64,000 nt of DNA from Molossus alvarezi (taxonomy: Eukaryota > Chordata > Mammalia > Chiroptera > Molossidae), in NCBI GenBank assembly GCA_037176705.1, contig CM073896.1, positions 19,852,708-19,916,707 of the forward strand, in the 5' to 3' direction. Numbering within the stretch: the stretch's first letter is position 1; each line of letters starts with the position of its first letter. The translations under genes were made by a program, and so were the position numbers. Positions 1-10,543 of this stretch are shown in pieces. The notes below the pieces were generated by a model. That model saw only the letters and a program-made list of their open reading frames with translations. It did not search any database and was not told the DNA's origin.

Positions 1-57
1 AAACCATACCAGGGAAACCAATTGTCTGTTTATTTCAATTTTTAAATTTTAATGAGC

Positions 58-102
58 TTTTCAGATCAGAATTTTGATTTTCTGATTTTCAGATCAGAAT
101 TT
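58..102 (+). repeat. Short direct repeat, 17 bp, period 28
   Basis: Two copies of TTTTCAGATCAGAATTT lie at 58-74 and 86-102, separated by 11 bp that themselves contain a partial echo (GATTTTCTGATTTT). This looks like local slippage duplication in AT-rich DNA. No function is implied. Confidence 0.7.
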
Positions 103-291
103 GTAAATGAATAACTAGCACTTAAATGTAATACTGAAGTTTGAACAAAACTGACCAAATAATTGTGTTACTGACTAGGATAGTATTAATGATAACATTT
201 TGCAACTACACTATATTTGGAAGTGAGTAACACCAAAACCATTAATCTCTAGTACAGATATTTGGCTAACTTGGTCCCTTCTCTGGAAAAC

Positions 292-314
292 TTTTTTTTT
301 TTTTTTTTTTTTTT
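292..314 (+). repeat. Poly-T tract
   Basis: 23 consecutive T. It could be the tail of a decayed minus-strand retroposon, but the flanking sequence at 315-400 is not recognisable as a SINE or L1 end, so it is recorded only as a homopolymer. Confidence 0.8.
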
Positions 315-1448
315 GCATTTTCACATCAAAAATGGTGTTGCCCATATTTTAAGGTCCAGCTTAATGTTACTTTCTTAATAAACCTGCTCCAATCTTCCTG
401 TCTACATGAATCAATCATGCAAAATACATTTCTTGTAGCACATAGGGTAGCCCACTATGTCACAATTACCTTAGAAAATATGCATCTCCTATAGAAACAG
501 AAACATTTCAGAACTAGGGACACTATCTTGCTCGCTTTGACTCGGTGTTGTTAAGGCAAAGTAAACAGAAGCCTTTAATACATGTTCATAAATTGAACTT
601 CTTACTTTATAAAAGAAACATTAGACAGAAATTTTGAATGAAGCTTATAGTTACTGTTCAGTGAATCAAGACTTTGAGGGTACAGAAATTACTCTTCACT
701 CTGTATTCATAGGCAAGAATTTTTTTATGATGAAGAATCTGTGGTTTAACAGAAAAGAGGAGTTAGTTTTCAAACTCTTCAATATATTCAGATGGTAAGC
801 TCCCAGAAGTCAGGACGCTTTTATTCTATTCAAGACTTCTTTAAATTTCCATATAAAATGTTTTATGCCATTCTGCATAAGGCTTTTGGAAAGGCAATTA
901 AAAGTGGCCGTTTTCCAAGTGTTGCTATGACAACATATAGGAGAGCCAGTTAGGGAACTAATTAAGCTTTGGGTGTAAATTAGTTCAGGCAGCTCAAGTC
1001 TGAAAGAAAAAGGGGCAGCAGTTGTACCCTGTACGAACATGTATAAGGTAGACAATGGCCCTTTCCTGATTAGATATTCCAGGGAAACAGAGTTCAGAAG
1101 AACGATTCCATAGCCAGCAGCTGTGATCATTAACCAGAGGCACTGAGATGTTAGGACAACTAGAAGTTTTGGGTTAACATTCCAGGAATGTCTAATATTA
1201 ATATAAATTGAGGAGGAATCAGCAAATGTTCACCATAAAACACCAGGGGGTGTATTTTCAGATCTCCCGGCCATAAGGTCGCAGTTACGTTAGTCAAATA
1301 TGTCATTATTGCAAAATAACCATCTAGGACAAATAAACAAATGAAATGGCTGGATTTAACCCTTGGTTCTATTTTGCTGCCCCTTGGTTAATAAAGTGTA
1401 AGTAAATATTTATTTTAGTTTAGCAGGTCTGTACCAAAGACTAGATTT

Positions 1449-1700
1449 TTTTTTTTTTTTTTTTTAATCCTCACCCGAGGACATTTTTCCATTTTTCACT
1501 CAGATAGAGCGGGAAGGAGAGAGAGGAAGAGAGAGAAACATCGATGTGAAAGGGACACATCGAGTGGCCGCCACCCACACGACCCAACCAGGGCCGGGGA
1601 CAAACTGCAGCCAAGGCACATGCCCCTAGCGGGAACCGAACCCGGGTCTCTGTGGACCGCAGGCTGACGCTCTAACCGCTGAGCCAAACCGGCCAGGGCT
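1449..1700 (-). mobile_element. VES-type SINE, GTGAGGAT-tail subfamily
   Basis: On the minus strand the element starts with a tRNA-like head (AGCCCTGGCCGGTTTGGCTC, A box, then a B box around 1640-1652), passes through a CT-rich segment and ends with CCTCGGGTGAGGATT and about 20 A. The plus strand therefore shows poly-T then ATCCTCACCCGAGG. A 14 bp target-site duplication with one mismatch flanks it: CAAAGACTAGATTT at 1435-1448 and CAAAGAGTAGATTT at 1701-1714. Many CpGs survive, suggesting a fairly young copy. Family knowledge: VES SINEs are RNA polymerase III transcribed, non-autonomous and mobilised by L1. The 63-codon frame across it is not a gene. Confidence 0.88.
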
Positions 1701-1919
1701 CAAAGAGTAGATTTAAATATGTTGATAAATGCTAAATTTTAGTAAGACAGTGACCAAACTTAAATATAAACAATTATATATTACATTTATTTCAACTCTT
1801 AGAACAATTTTATGAAGTCTTTTTCAAGCTTTCCAATCTGAAATAACCTCTTCTTATTTCCCCTATTCATGTCACGCACCCTTTTGCCACAGTATGTTTT
1901 TTTATTGGTGTCCATTTTG
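1701..1919. other. Unassigned AT-rich spacer
   Basis: Sequence between a SINE and an L2 scrap; nothing recognisable is seen. Confidence 0.4.
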
Positions 1920-1995
1920 TACAAGTATTTTTCCCTCACGAAAATGTAAGTAAACTCCTTGAAATTAGGGATTATGTATTGTTCATTTTTTGTTC
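1920..1995 (+). repeat. L2-like 3' end fragment
   Basis: The phrase AATGTAAGTAAACTCCTTGAAATTAGGGA followed by a T-rich stretch resembles, in segments, the L2 3' end pattern 'GTAAGCTCCTTGAGGGCAGGGA'. It is short and diverged, and it is cut off on its right by a SINE insertion at 2009. The call rests on pattern memory only. Confidence 0.4.
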
Positions 1996-2008
1996 AAAAC
2001 ATTTGAAA

Positions 2009-2109
2009 TGCCCTGGTTGGTTTGGCTCAGCAGTTGGAGCATTGGCCTGCGGACCAGAGAGTCCGGGTTCAGTTCCTGCTAGGGGCATGTACCAAAAAAA
2101 AAAAAAAAA
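2009..2109 (+). mobile_element. Head-only VES-type SINE (about 100 bp) with perfect target-site duplication
   Basis: The copy starts TGCCCTGGTTGGTTTGGCTC, has an A box (TGGCTCAGCAG), a B-box region (GGGTTCAGTTCC) and runs to GGGGCATGTACC. It then goes directly into about 20 A, so the whole CT-rich 3' half of the family is missing. It is bounded by a perfect 13 bp duplication AAAACATTTGAAA at 1996-2008 and 2110-2122. The flanks show this is a complete insertion event of a short RNA rather than a later deletion. It has no coding capacity. Confidence 0.85.
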
Positions 2110-2125
2110 AAAACATTTGAAACAT

Positions 2126-2261
2126 AGCCCTGGCTAAGTAGCTCAGTTGGTTAGAAAGTCATCTAGATATGCCAAGTTTGTGGGTTGGATCCCCGAACAG
2201 GGCACATATAAGAATCAACCAATGAATACACAAATACACAAATAAGTGGAACAACAAATCA

Positions 2262-2312
<51 letters not shown>

Positions 2313-2350
2313 TCCTTCCTCTCTTTATCTCAAAATCAATGAAATTATTC
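2126..2350 (+). mobile_element. Older tRNA-derived bat SINE with expanded CT tract
   Basis: The element starts AGCCCTGGCTAAGTAGCTCA, continues with a tRNA-like B box (GGGTTGGATCCCC) and GGGCACATATAAGAATCAACC, and ends in AAAATCAATGAAA. The CT run at 2264-2307 is an expanded version of the normal CT-rich SINE segment. Its body differs from the GTGAGGAT-tail copies nearby, so it belongs to an older relative. It abuts the right duplication of the 2009-2109 copy. Confidence 0.75.
2264..2307 (+). repeat. (TC)n microsatellite inside a SINE
   Basis: About 22 uninterrupted TC units, followed by CTCCTCC-type sequence. It arose within the CT-rich part of the SINE at 2126-2350. Confidence 0.9.
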
Positions 2351-2559
2351 TTTTAAAATCCAACTTTGTTTAAAGTACATTTTTTTTTTTTTTTTAGTCA
2401 CAAATAGCTAAATTTAAAAGTAGATGGTACTTGTAGATTGAAATCTTAAGAAAAATAAGGTTCACAAAGTTTGGGACCTAAAAAACATCGCTGTTAATTT
2501 TAAAGCAAAGTAAGTCTAAAGAGACTCCTGTCCTTTAATAAAAAGTCTGTGGTGACCAA

Positions 2560-2856
2560 GACCCAGGTGGTGGGTTGATGCTGGTCAATGAATATAAACT
2601 TCCCATTATAAGATAAACAAATTCTGGGGATCTAATACATAGTATAGTGACATAGTTAGTGATACTGCATTGTATACTCAAAATTTGAGAGAGTAGATCT
2701 TAGGTATTCCCACTGCACACAAAAAAGTTAAGTATGTGAAGTGATGGATGAGTTAATTAACTTAGTGTGGTAATTATTTCCCAATGTATATGTATATAAA
2801 ATCACATTGAACACCTTAAAAAATCACATTGTACAACTCAAATGGATATTTTAGTT
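2560..2856 (+). mobile_element. Old L1 3' UTR, left part
   Basis: The string of motifs (GGTGGTGGGTTGATG, TCTGGGGATCTAATACATAG, GAGAGTAGATCTTA, GTGATGGATGAGTTAATTAA) is the familiar 3' UTR of old mammalian L1 (L1MA/L1MB-like) in plus orientation. It continues after the SINE at 2877-3140. The segment AAATCACATTG is locally duplicated (about 2800 and 2821). No coding part remains. Confidence 0.6.
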
Positions 2857-2876
2857 TAAATAAATCGAGTATTTTA

Positions 2877-3140
2877 TTTTATTTTATTTATTTATTTTTT
2901 TTTTATCCTCACCCGAGGACATTTTTCCATTTTTTGTTCAGACAGAGTGGGAGGGAGAGAGAGGAAGAGAGAGAGGGAAACATCGATGTGAAAGGGACAC
3001 ATCGAGTGGCTGCCACCCGCACAACCGACCAGGGCCGGGGACAAACTGCAACCGAGGTACGCGCCCTTAGCGGGAACCGAACCCGGGTCTCTCAGGACCG
3101 CAGGCCGATGCTCTAACCGCTGAACCAAACCGGCCAGGGC
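2877..3140 (-). mobile_element. VES-type SINE, GTGAGGAT-tail subfamily, nested in old L1 3' UTR
   Basis: Minus-oriented copy with the full architecture: head AGCCCTGGCCGGTTTGG at the right end, CT-rich middle, then CCTCGGGTGAGGATAAAAAAAA followed by TTTA-type tail variation. Flanked by a perfect 20 bp duplication beginning TAAATAAATCGAG at 2857-2876 and 3141-3160. The insertion split an old L1 3' end, so the order of events is clear. Overlapping frames of 78-95 codons on both strands are SINE sequence, not genes. Confidence 0.92.
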
Positions 3141-3160
3141 TAAATAAATCGAGTATTTTA

Positions 3161-3225
3161 AAAATCACATTGTACAAACTAAATATGTAATTTTTGCCAA
3201 TCATACCTCAATAAAGCTGGGGAAA
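3161..3225 (+). mobile_element. Old L1 3' UTR, right part
   Basis: Continuation of the element at 2560-2856: AAAATCACATTGTACAAAC, then a segment close to GTCAATTATACCTCAATAAAG, which is the usual last part of this 3' UTR including the AATAAA polyadenylation signal (about 3210-3216). Confidence 0.65.
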
Positions 3226-3269
3226 ATACATCTCAGAAAACTTGTATCAATGAATGGAGTACATTTGGT

Positions 3270-3490
3270 AATGGTAATAATGGTGAGAGCTGATATTTAT
3301 TGCATTCTTATTAGGTGCTAACCTCACATAAAACAAGACCTTTTTAATTTTCCCAACAATATTTTGAGTTAGGTATTGCCATTATAATTTTTATTTACAG
3401 AAGAGAAACTGGGGCTTATGATGAGTAAGTAATTTGGCTTAAGTCATGTAGCTAGAAGGTGGTAAAATTAAAGAGATAATAAAATGAGAC
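3270..3490 (-). repeat. MIR SINE, antisense
   Basis: The plus strand reads, in order, TGATATTTATTGCATTCTTA, a GAGTTAGGTATTGCCATTAT-like block, TTTACAGAAGAGAAACTGGG and GTCATGTAGCTAGAAGGTGG. That is the reverse complement of the MIR core. It is diverged, as expected for an element predating eutherian radiation. Confidence 0.7.
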
Positions 3491-3569
3491 CATAAAGAAA
3501 GAGAATATGCCCCCAAACTCACATTTTCCAGTACACATTTTCTGGAAAATAGTGTATTATTTTTTAATT

Positions 3570-3825
3570 ATTTACTATTATTGTTTTTTAATCATCACCC
3601 TAGGATATCTTTCTATTTATCTTCAGACAGAGTGGGAGGGAGAGAAAGGGAGAGAGAGAGAAACAACAACTTGAGAGGGACACATCCACTGGTTGCCTCC
3701 CACACAACCCCGATGAGGGTGGGGATGAACCACAACTGAGCAACGTGCCCTTGACCTGAATCGAACCTGCAACTCTTTGGTCTGCGGGCTGATGCTCTAA
3801 CCGCTGAGCCAAACCAGCCAGGGCT
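3570..3825 (-). mobile_element. VES-type SINE, older GTGAGGAT-tail copy
   Basis: On the minus strand the head reads AGCCCTGGCTGGTTTGGCTC. The tail on the plus strand is AATCATCACCCTAGGATATC, a decayed form of the ATCCTCACCCGAGG end seen in other copies. More CpG loss and substitutions make it older than the copies at 1449 and 2877. No clean flanking duplication was found. Reading frames crossing it, including part of the 218-codon frame at 3613-4269, are not genes. Confidence 0.82.
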
Positions 3826-6435
3826 AAAAAATATTTTTAAATGAAATATGGGTTGAACTTTCAAAAATAATAGCAAAGAAACTATTTCTTCCCAGAAAAA
3901 TGTAAGAGAGAAGAAGGATTTGTAAGCCTGAATTTCAAAACCATTTTTTTTTTTTTTGGTAATTGTCGTTTCAGAAAGAAGTAAAGTCTGAGTTGAGATG
4001 CAGAGGAACATGTCTAAGTTTGGGAGCAATATTTTTATATTTCTGGTAAATTGATTTGAAGTACATTTCCATATAGAGACATGAAATTTCATGTACATAT
4101 ATATGGCACAGTTGGCTGTGCAGACACTGCTGGACAAATAATGCAAAGTATCTAGCAATGGTTTTGTAAATGTGGTAAAGTTTAATTTTTCTATGCAGTA
4201 ACGATATTTATATTGGCCTATTGTCAGTGACATTGTCTTGGTATTGGTTTTGTCATTAATAAAATTCATATTGAGAAATATAAGTATCTGTAGGCAATGT
4301 ACCCCAAATAGTTTCTAATAAAGGAACTAAATTCAAAATGAATGAATAATTTTTACTGCATATAAATGAGTATTCTACTTCCTCAGGTACACAGTATTGA
4401 TGAGAACTAGATAGGCAATGTTGTTTTTTAGAATCAGATTCAAGTATAACATCAAGGGCAGTCATAACATTCCCTTTCCATCTTTTTCATTTCACCTCCC
4501 ATATTAAATGTACACGATCACAACATTCACATGTTACACTTGACCCATACATGTACATCTAAGAAATTATAGCCAAATATGTGTGTATGTCATTACGTAT
4601 TTGCTTTAAATTTGATTTGTAAACAGAACACAAAGGGAAAGACACTGTATAGTTCTATGAATAAAGATGATGTACAGTACTCTTGGCTCCTAAGATAGAG
4701 TAAGAAATTTCAAGTCATCAGTCAATAAGTGTTCATTGAGTTCCCAGAGCTCTCTTACAAATAGAAAGGATCAATAATGCCATCTACCTAATTCTATAAC
4801 AATATCAAGAAAAAGATTTCTAAAACACATACCTCTGTTACAAATTTTTTACCTAGAAAATCACTCTCTTGTTCCCAAAGATCAATTACAAGTAGAAACT
4901 CTCCAAAGTGAGCACATATTTATTCATAGTAACAATAATCTCTGTTAAAAAAAAATCATCTCAATTGTATGGATATTTTTCTTCAACTAAAATGAGAAGA
5001 GGTGGAATTAAAAGCAAATATCGGGAAAGGTTCTGGAGCACGTGAGTGGACTCTTCTTTTGCAGAATGGACTTGAAGTCTGAGGCAGAGGATGACCCACC
5101 TGCAGAGCATTATAGGTGTGTGCCAAGGAACACACAGAGAGCCTTACAAGGGCTAGGAGACTAATAGGCACAAGGCAGTTAACGAAATCTCTGTCCGGGC
5201 ATTAGCTGACCACTATGCTAACCAAGCAGGGATTTCATTGGTTACCCATGACTAAAAATACAGGCCTCACAGATAAGTTCAGACAAGTCACTGAACAAGC
5301 AAATAGGAGCATTAATCACAAGAATAAGGAGCAACAACTTCAAAACCTGGGGACTGGGGCATCAGATTGACAAAGTAACTGCATTATATTACTGGCATGT
5401 TCAATTCTCAATGAAAAATCATGAGAAATGAAAAGAAACAAGGACATGTTCTTACTCTTCTTTAAAGAAAAACTAGACTATTCAGTGATGGAAAGGTGAA
5501 GGTCAGAACCTTTAAGGAGGATGAAGAGCTTCCTTTTACATTGGAAGGGACTTGAATGTGATCTAGATTCTTAGATTTGTATAGGAAGCTGACTCATACT
5601 GTTGAGACAGTATGAAAATGAAAGCCATAAGTAGTTGATTATTGAAAATCATCAGGCTATTAGTCTGAATATACTCATTAAAAGAATATTTTGGAAATAA
5701 AGAATGTGGAAAAGGAAAAAAATATATGTGTTGTCAGAATTCAACACATAATCCTGATATTGAAGGTCATTTGGGCACCTCTATATATTTTATTTTATTT
5801 TCTATTATCTGTTATAAAAGACAGAATGTATATAAAATTGACCTGAATCAGCATCTAGTGAATGCAATACTTGAGCTGGAAAAATCACCAAACTGACACA
5901 CTGTACCATGTAAAAGCATAATACTTCCGAACAGATTAAATAAGGCTAGGAGGAAACTTAGTTTATCTTAGTTTTAATACATTTTCAAGAATATGTATGA
6001 AAAAAAGTATTTTATAATAAGTGAAAATTTCAAATAACAAAGATTTTATTATAACGGCTCCAGATATTATAGTGAAATATCTATGATGTGCTTTCTTTTC
6101 TCACTTGAAATTCCAATTGTAAGGAGAAAGCAGTTTAATTTAATTTACCCTAAAATGAGTGGAAAATACAGTGAATTGTAATTATTCCAAATCTAATAAC
6201 TAGTGGTTGCTGTTTAATCTTATAATCTAAATTGGTGTGTGTGTATGTGTATGTATTTGTACACTAGAATTGATGTTGCTGCCTCTGAGTTTGATTCTTA
6301 GTTGATTAGAAGTTTTGTCACATGTGACTTTTTATATTTTAACATATTCTTGAAAATTTTGCAACAAGTATAATGAAATTTTGGAGCTCAAAATAAATAA
6401 CTCTTCTTGTCCAAATATTTCACATTAAAAATGAA
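3826..6435. other. Unassigned non-coding sequence
   Basis: About 2.6 kb without a recognisable element. The part 4990-5350 has a more balanced composition than its surroundings and may be an old retroelement or unique DNA; I cannot name it. No coding potential is supported: the minus-strand frames at 4256-4465 and 4983-5171 lack domain-like features. Confidence 0.45.
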
Positions 6436-6439
6436 GAGG

Positions 6440-6520
6440 TCCATGGAGGGACCTGGAGAGTATTATGCTAAGCTAAATAAGCCAGTCAATAAAAGACAAG
6501 TATCACATGTTCTGACCAAA
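6440..6520 (+). mobile_element. L1 ORF2 3' end scrap
   Basis: The phrases GGAGGGACCTGGAGAGTATT, ATTATGCTAAGCTAAATAAG and GACAAGTATCACATG match the L1 segment at about 13643-13701 in the same orientation. It is a short relic of the ORF2 C-terminal/3' junction. No tail or duplication is seen. Confidence 0.7.
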
Positions 6521-6640
6521 TGGCAATAAATCAGAGGTTCCCACAAACACTCAAGAAGCCAGTTTACTCATTAGACTACCCATTTGTTACAGACGGTGTT
6601 AAAAGATAAGGATCAACTTCCAGATGAACCACAAATAATA
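6521..6640. other. Unassigned spacer
   Basis: Nothing recognisable is seen between the L1 scrap and the LTR-like stretch. Confidence 0.4.
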
Positions 6641-7590
6641 AGGTAAGGTCCCAAACAAAAGAGCTTCTGTCCTGGAGTTTGAGTCCTGACATGGGGTGCC
6701 ATCTCTTTAGGCCTGACAGGAGGTGGCACAATGCAAGGAATTACAAGATCATGCTTGTAGGAGTGAAGGGGAGCTTTGCAAGGGAGCAAAATACTACAGA
6801 TCTCTGGATACAGCCCAATTTATTTGCAGAGTGGTTCCCCAGGTCACATGTTGATTAAGTAAATTACTTTCTTGAGATGGCCCCTCCGCTGACCATACAT
6901 CCAAGCCCTGTCTCTTGCTTTTTAAGGCAAGGAGACATCAAAGATAAAAAAATAAATAAATAACAAATCCATACTCACCTTGGCATCTGCAGCCCATTAT
7001 CCTCTTGGGTGGTCTTCCAACCCATTGTCATGCAAACCTTATCTATTCACATGCAAACAAAACATTCAGTTCCAAACAGGGTGGTCTTCCTGACCTCCAG
7101 GCAAACCTGTCTGTCCACACACACTTTGATCCTAGGCTGGCCAGGTAGTGAGAATGCATATCACATGGTTACATTTTGTTCATCCACCAAATTCCCATCC
7201 CTACAGTGGGGGCCCATGGAAGCATTCTGGTTCACGATCTGAAAGTGCTCCCAGCCCAGTCCTTTGGGGCTTCATTACATAAGCAAGATTGATGAAATCT
7301 TGGCCATGGGTAACTGACTCAACCTCCATTCCTCCTCCCCTCCCAGGAAGTGAGGGTTGGGGAACTAAAAGTTTCAGCTTCTAATCACAAGATTGGCTCC
7401 CCTGGCAAGTAGCCCCTGTCCTTAGGTTTTTAGGTGTTTCCAAAAGTAGCCTTATTAACACAACAAAGGACATGTTTATAGCTCTCCTCATGTAGGAAAT
7501 TTCAAAGGTTTTAGAAGCTCTGTGCCAGAAAAGTGAAGGAAGACTAAATATCTATTTCTTATTTTAAATCACAATATCACACTCAAGATG
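6641..7590. mobile_element. Ancient LTR-like stretch (ERVL/MaLR-type, subfamily unassigned)
   Basis: The part 7289-7590 carries phrases I associate with old mammalian LTRs: CTTGGCCATGGGTAACTGAC, TTCCAAAAGTAGCCTTATTA, AGAAGCTCTGTGCCAGAAAA and the terminal AATCACAATATCACA. The left part (6641-7288) has moderate GC and may be the same LTR or neighbouring internal sequence; the limits are a guess. No gag, pol or env-like frame is present. The 77-codon frame at 7009-7242 is not convincing as a gene. Confidence 0.45.
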
Positions 7591-8059
7591 CCAGGGAGTC
7601 TGCAGTGGCTGTGTTACTAGGTAGCCAAGAATTTAGAGACATCTCTAGGTCATAAAAGCTGGAGACACATAAGGATATCTGGAAACCACTAAGAGGTTTT
7701 TATTTATACACTGAAGGACTTAGAGTAAGGAAAATCCCCTTCTCCAAAATAAACATAAATAGATAATTTATACTACTGAATCACCTCTGGGTGTCTAGCT
7801 ATAAAGGGGGATGAATATGCTATACTATTTATATTAGTCTGACTAGCCATAGGATAGAACTAAAATGAGAATGTACTAACAAAATAAGCTTATAACAATT
7901 TTTATATAAAGCTACCTATGTTAACATGAGTAAATGTTAAACCCAGTCACTCTAACCTGATGTTTCTCTCAAAGCTAGAGCTTGCATGTTAAAGGGTTTT
8001 AGTATACTTCACAATTCGGGAGTTCTTGTTCCAGTGTGAACCTAGGAAGCAGCAGCCTG
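7591..8059. other. Unassigned non-coding sequence
   Basis: Nothing recognisable is seen in about 470 bp before the first ERV LTR of the next cluster. Confidence 0.4.
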
Positions 8060-8720
8060 ATGCACACCACTCAGTCAACCAGAATTCAGCTGTCACAAAA
8101 GCCCAGGAGACCAACTCAAGCATGGTGACTCACACGAGAGAATGGATAATTTTTGTTGGTGTAGAATTACATTTCTGGGGTTGTAGTGTCCCAGTTCCCT
8201 CAGTCCAGTCCTGGAAGGGGGGCAGCTGTGGATTGAGGAAGACCAGACATAAGGCCAGAGTCCAGAGTGTCTGCTCTGTGATGCAGCTCGGTCCAGATCA
8301 GCATTAGGCATTGCAGTAGATCCAGTCCACCAGTCCATTGTGTGGGTCCCACATAGCCATGGACCACATGGTGGGTGTGGGACATGGGAGCCCCACAAAC
8401 CTGGAGTCTGGCTCGAGCAGCAATACAGAGAGGAAGCCAGAGCATAGAAAGCAAGTAAGCACTTTCCTTTGTCCAGGAGAATAAATATTCTGGTTTTGCA
8501 CACTTGCAGTGGACACGCCTATTCGGGCCACTGACTCACTTCCAGGTGTGACAGACAGGTAGGCACCTCCCGTGTTACTCAGACCTTACTGGGCATGCTT
8601 CTCAACTCCCTCCCCCTACATGGGGAATAGACCTTGAGTGTTAAACTGGCTAATCTTCCTTTCCTGTTAAATTTAATAACCAGGTTATTACAATGGTATC
8701 ACTTTCATATGGCTTGGCAT
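8060..8720 (-). mobile_element. Solitary ERV LTR, copy A
   Basis: This is a copy of an LTR family that occurs four times in the window. Read on the minus strand it has, in order, a GATACCATTGTAATAACCTG-like left part (8680-8720), the block GGCCCGAATAGGCGTGTCC, a CTGCAAGTGTGCAAAACC block, the TATTTATTCTCC region and near its 3' side the decayed polyadenylation/R region (8120-8165). The order matches copies B, C and D. No internal retroviral sequence is attached, so it is probably a solo LTR. Reading frames here (75-136 codons) are shadows of the LTR. The family name is not known to me. Confidence 0.6.
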
Positions 8721-9260
8721 AGTTCCTATGTACTCTTTTTCTCTGTTCCTGCTGTTTTTGTGACATTAGGAAATAAGTCAGGTCAGCTGTGCCTCTGAAA
8801 AGTAAGGTAGCCATTGCCCAGTGGGTTCCCAGAGACTAATGCACAAGACAATTATGGGAACAAAAATAAGCGGAAAGAAAATTGATGCAACCATCCCAAG
8901 ATGTGTTTTTTGGCTCTGATTTACTAATAATTAAGGTTATATTTTTGTCTCAAAAATTCTGTGACTATTTTTAATGAGTTCTAAAACTTATAATAAGAAA
9001 TAATGTAATCATCAGAATTTTCAGGAACCTAACAATCTCATGTGTGTTTTATAATTCTATTTTCAGTGATGGATATCCCTTATACTGTAGTACACGGTAT
9101 CAGGAATAATAGTAGTAGTGCTAGTGTAGGTAGTTAGCTAGTTTTATAAGGAGAGGGAGCTAAGGGAATCAAATATTAAGCCTCAACAACTGGGAAACTG
9201 AATCAGGTATTAGGCCTGGATCATTAGGAAGTTGCAGCATTTCATTAAGCTTGATTTACT
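8721..9260. other. Unassigned non-coding sequence
   Basis: Sequence between LTR copies A and B. It contains a small run of AGT-type triplets at 9107-9125; nothing else is recognisable. Confidence 0.4.
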
Positions 9261-9264
9261 AGGA

Positions 9265-9439
9265 AGCTGTAGCATTCTGAAACTCATTCACACAGTCCAA
9301 GGGGCCTCTGTGAGGAGACTTAATCCTCCAAGTAGGCAAGAAAATCTCCTGGGGTGAGGAGGAGTTCTGCTGGAGGAACTGGATTATGGGGAGGATAGGG
9401 GAGGGGGAAATTCCTCTGCTGGGCACATGCCCAATAGAA
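9265..9439 (-). other. Possible ERV-derived flank of LTR copy B
   Basis: A purine-rich block of GGGGAGGA-type sequence directly outside the inferred 3' end of copy B. It could be 3' flank or part of the ERV; there is no second copy in the window against which to check it. Confidence 0.3.
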
Positions 9440-10095
9440 GTCAAGATGGTGTAGGGGGAGATGCTTCTATTGTTATTGGGATAATTGAGGTATTCCTTTT
9501 TCTGCTGAGTGCTGGGGGTGGAGTCTTCACAGCATCCCAAGAAAAAGAATTTTCTGAGACTCATAGAGGAGAATGTGTGATTTTTATTTGTGTGGAATCA
9601 CATCCCTGGGCTTTCAAAGTTTCATTCCAGTCGTAGAAGGAGTGTAAAAACAAAGCCAGTGTCCAGAGTTTCCATTCCATGTTGCAGCCGGGTCCAGTTT
9701 AGCATCAAGCTAGTTACAGTCCATCAGTGCTTTGTGTATGGGGGTGCATGGCCGTGGACCCTGTGGGGAAATACTGGGAAGCAGGAGCAAAAGCCCCTCA
9801 AGCCAGGAGTCAACCGTGAGCAACCGAGAGCATAAGAGCAACCAAGAAAGGGAACTTCTTTGTTCAAGGGATTAAATATTCCAAATTTCGTGTGCTTGCA
9901 GTGGCCATACCTGTTTTGGCCAGTGACCTGTTCCCAGGTGGAGCTGACAGCAAACACCTTCACAAATTCCCCCAGCTGTACTAGGCATGCCTCTATTTCA
10001 ACCCTGTCTAGTCCCTTCCCCCAGCGATATTCAGGGAATAGACTGGTGGTTCTCCATGGAGTGCAAAGCTATAGCTTCAACAGTATCACTACCAT
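9440..10095 (-). mobile_element. Solitary ERV LTR, copy B
   Basis: On the minus strand this shows GGCCAAAACAGGTATGGCC, CTGCAAGCACACGAAA, and then AAATAAAAATCACACATTC followed by AGTCTCAGAAAATTC and CACCCCCAGCACTCAG. That order (polyadenylation signal AATAAA, short R, U5) fits the 3' half of an LTR and matches copy C closely on the opposite strand. The GC-richer stretch 9265-9440 to its left may be further ERV sequence. No coding capacity survives. Confidence 0.65.
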
Positions 10096-10258
10096 GAGTC
10101 ATAAGCAATAGAAACCAAAATGGTGACAGAAAGGGGAGGAATCTAGCCTGGGAAAATCTGAGAAAAAAATTAAATTGAGTAGGGGAACCCCAGTAGGTCT
10201 AGGAAAAAAATTGGTTAGGGGAAGGGTCTAACTCATGCCCTGGAAGAATCAGGTAGTA

Positions 10259-10501
10259 GGTTGGATGTTTTTGTTTTTTTAACTTTTTTTCCTTATTGAT
10301 TTTAAAAAGAGGAAAGGAGAGGGAGAGAGAGATAGAAACATTGATGAGAGAGAACATCGATTGGTAACCTCCTGCATTCCCTGCACTGAGAATTTGGCCC
10401 ACAACCTGGGCATGTGCCCTGACCAGGAATCGAATTGGCGACCTCTTGGTGCATGGATCGATGCTCAACCACTGAGCCACACCAGCCAGGCTGGTTGGAT
10501 G
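10259..10501 (-). mobile_element. VES-type SINE, AATAAA-tail subfamily (minus)
   Basis: Minus-oriented copy of the classic bat VES type: head AGCCTGGCTGGTGTGGCTCA at the right, a GATCGATGCACCAAGAGGTC block, GGGCACATGCCCAGG, CT-rich part and an AAAATCAATAAGG-like tail. The 9 bp GGTTGGATG flanks it at 10259-10267 and 10493-10501. It faces the plus-oriented copy at 10544-10745. Confidence 0.85.
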
Positions 10502-10543
10502 GTTTGAATGACAACTTGCTTATTATCAAGAACCAAGAAAATA

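Larger units (their letters stand above)
1..1434. other. Unassigned non-coding sequence
   Basis: No gene or recognisable mobile element is seen. Two small features stand out: a 17 bp direct repeat (core CAGATCAGAATTT) at 58-74 and 86-102, period 28, and a run of 23 T at 292-314. The longest reading frames here (about 100 codons at 810-1130, minus) look like chance frames with no domain-like composition. Confidence 0.5.

Noticed and set aside
3613..4269. 218-codon minus frame, one of the two longest non-L1-like frames
   Set aside because: Its C-terminal third is antisense to a VES SINE and the rest is low-complexity translation of AT-rich DNA; no domain, no splice context.
8721..9440. Retroviral interior between LTR copies A and B
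   Set aside because: No gag, protease, polymerase or envelope-like frames or motifs could be seen, so no provirus is claimed.
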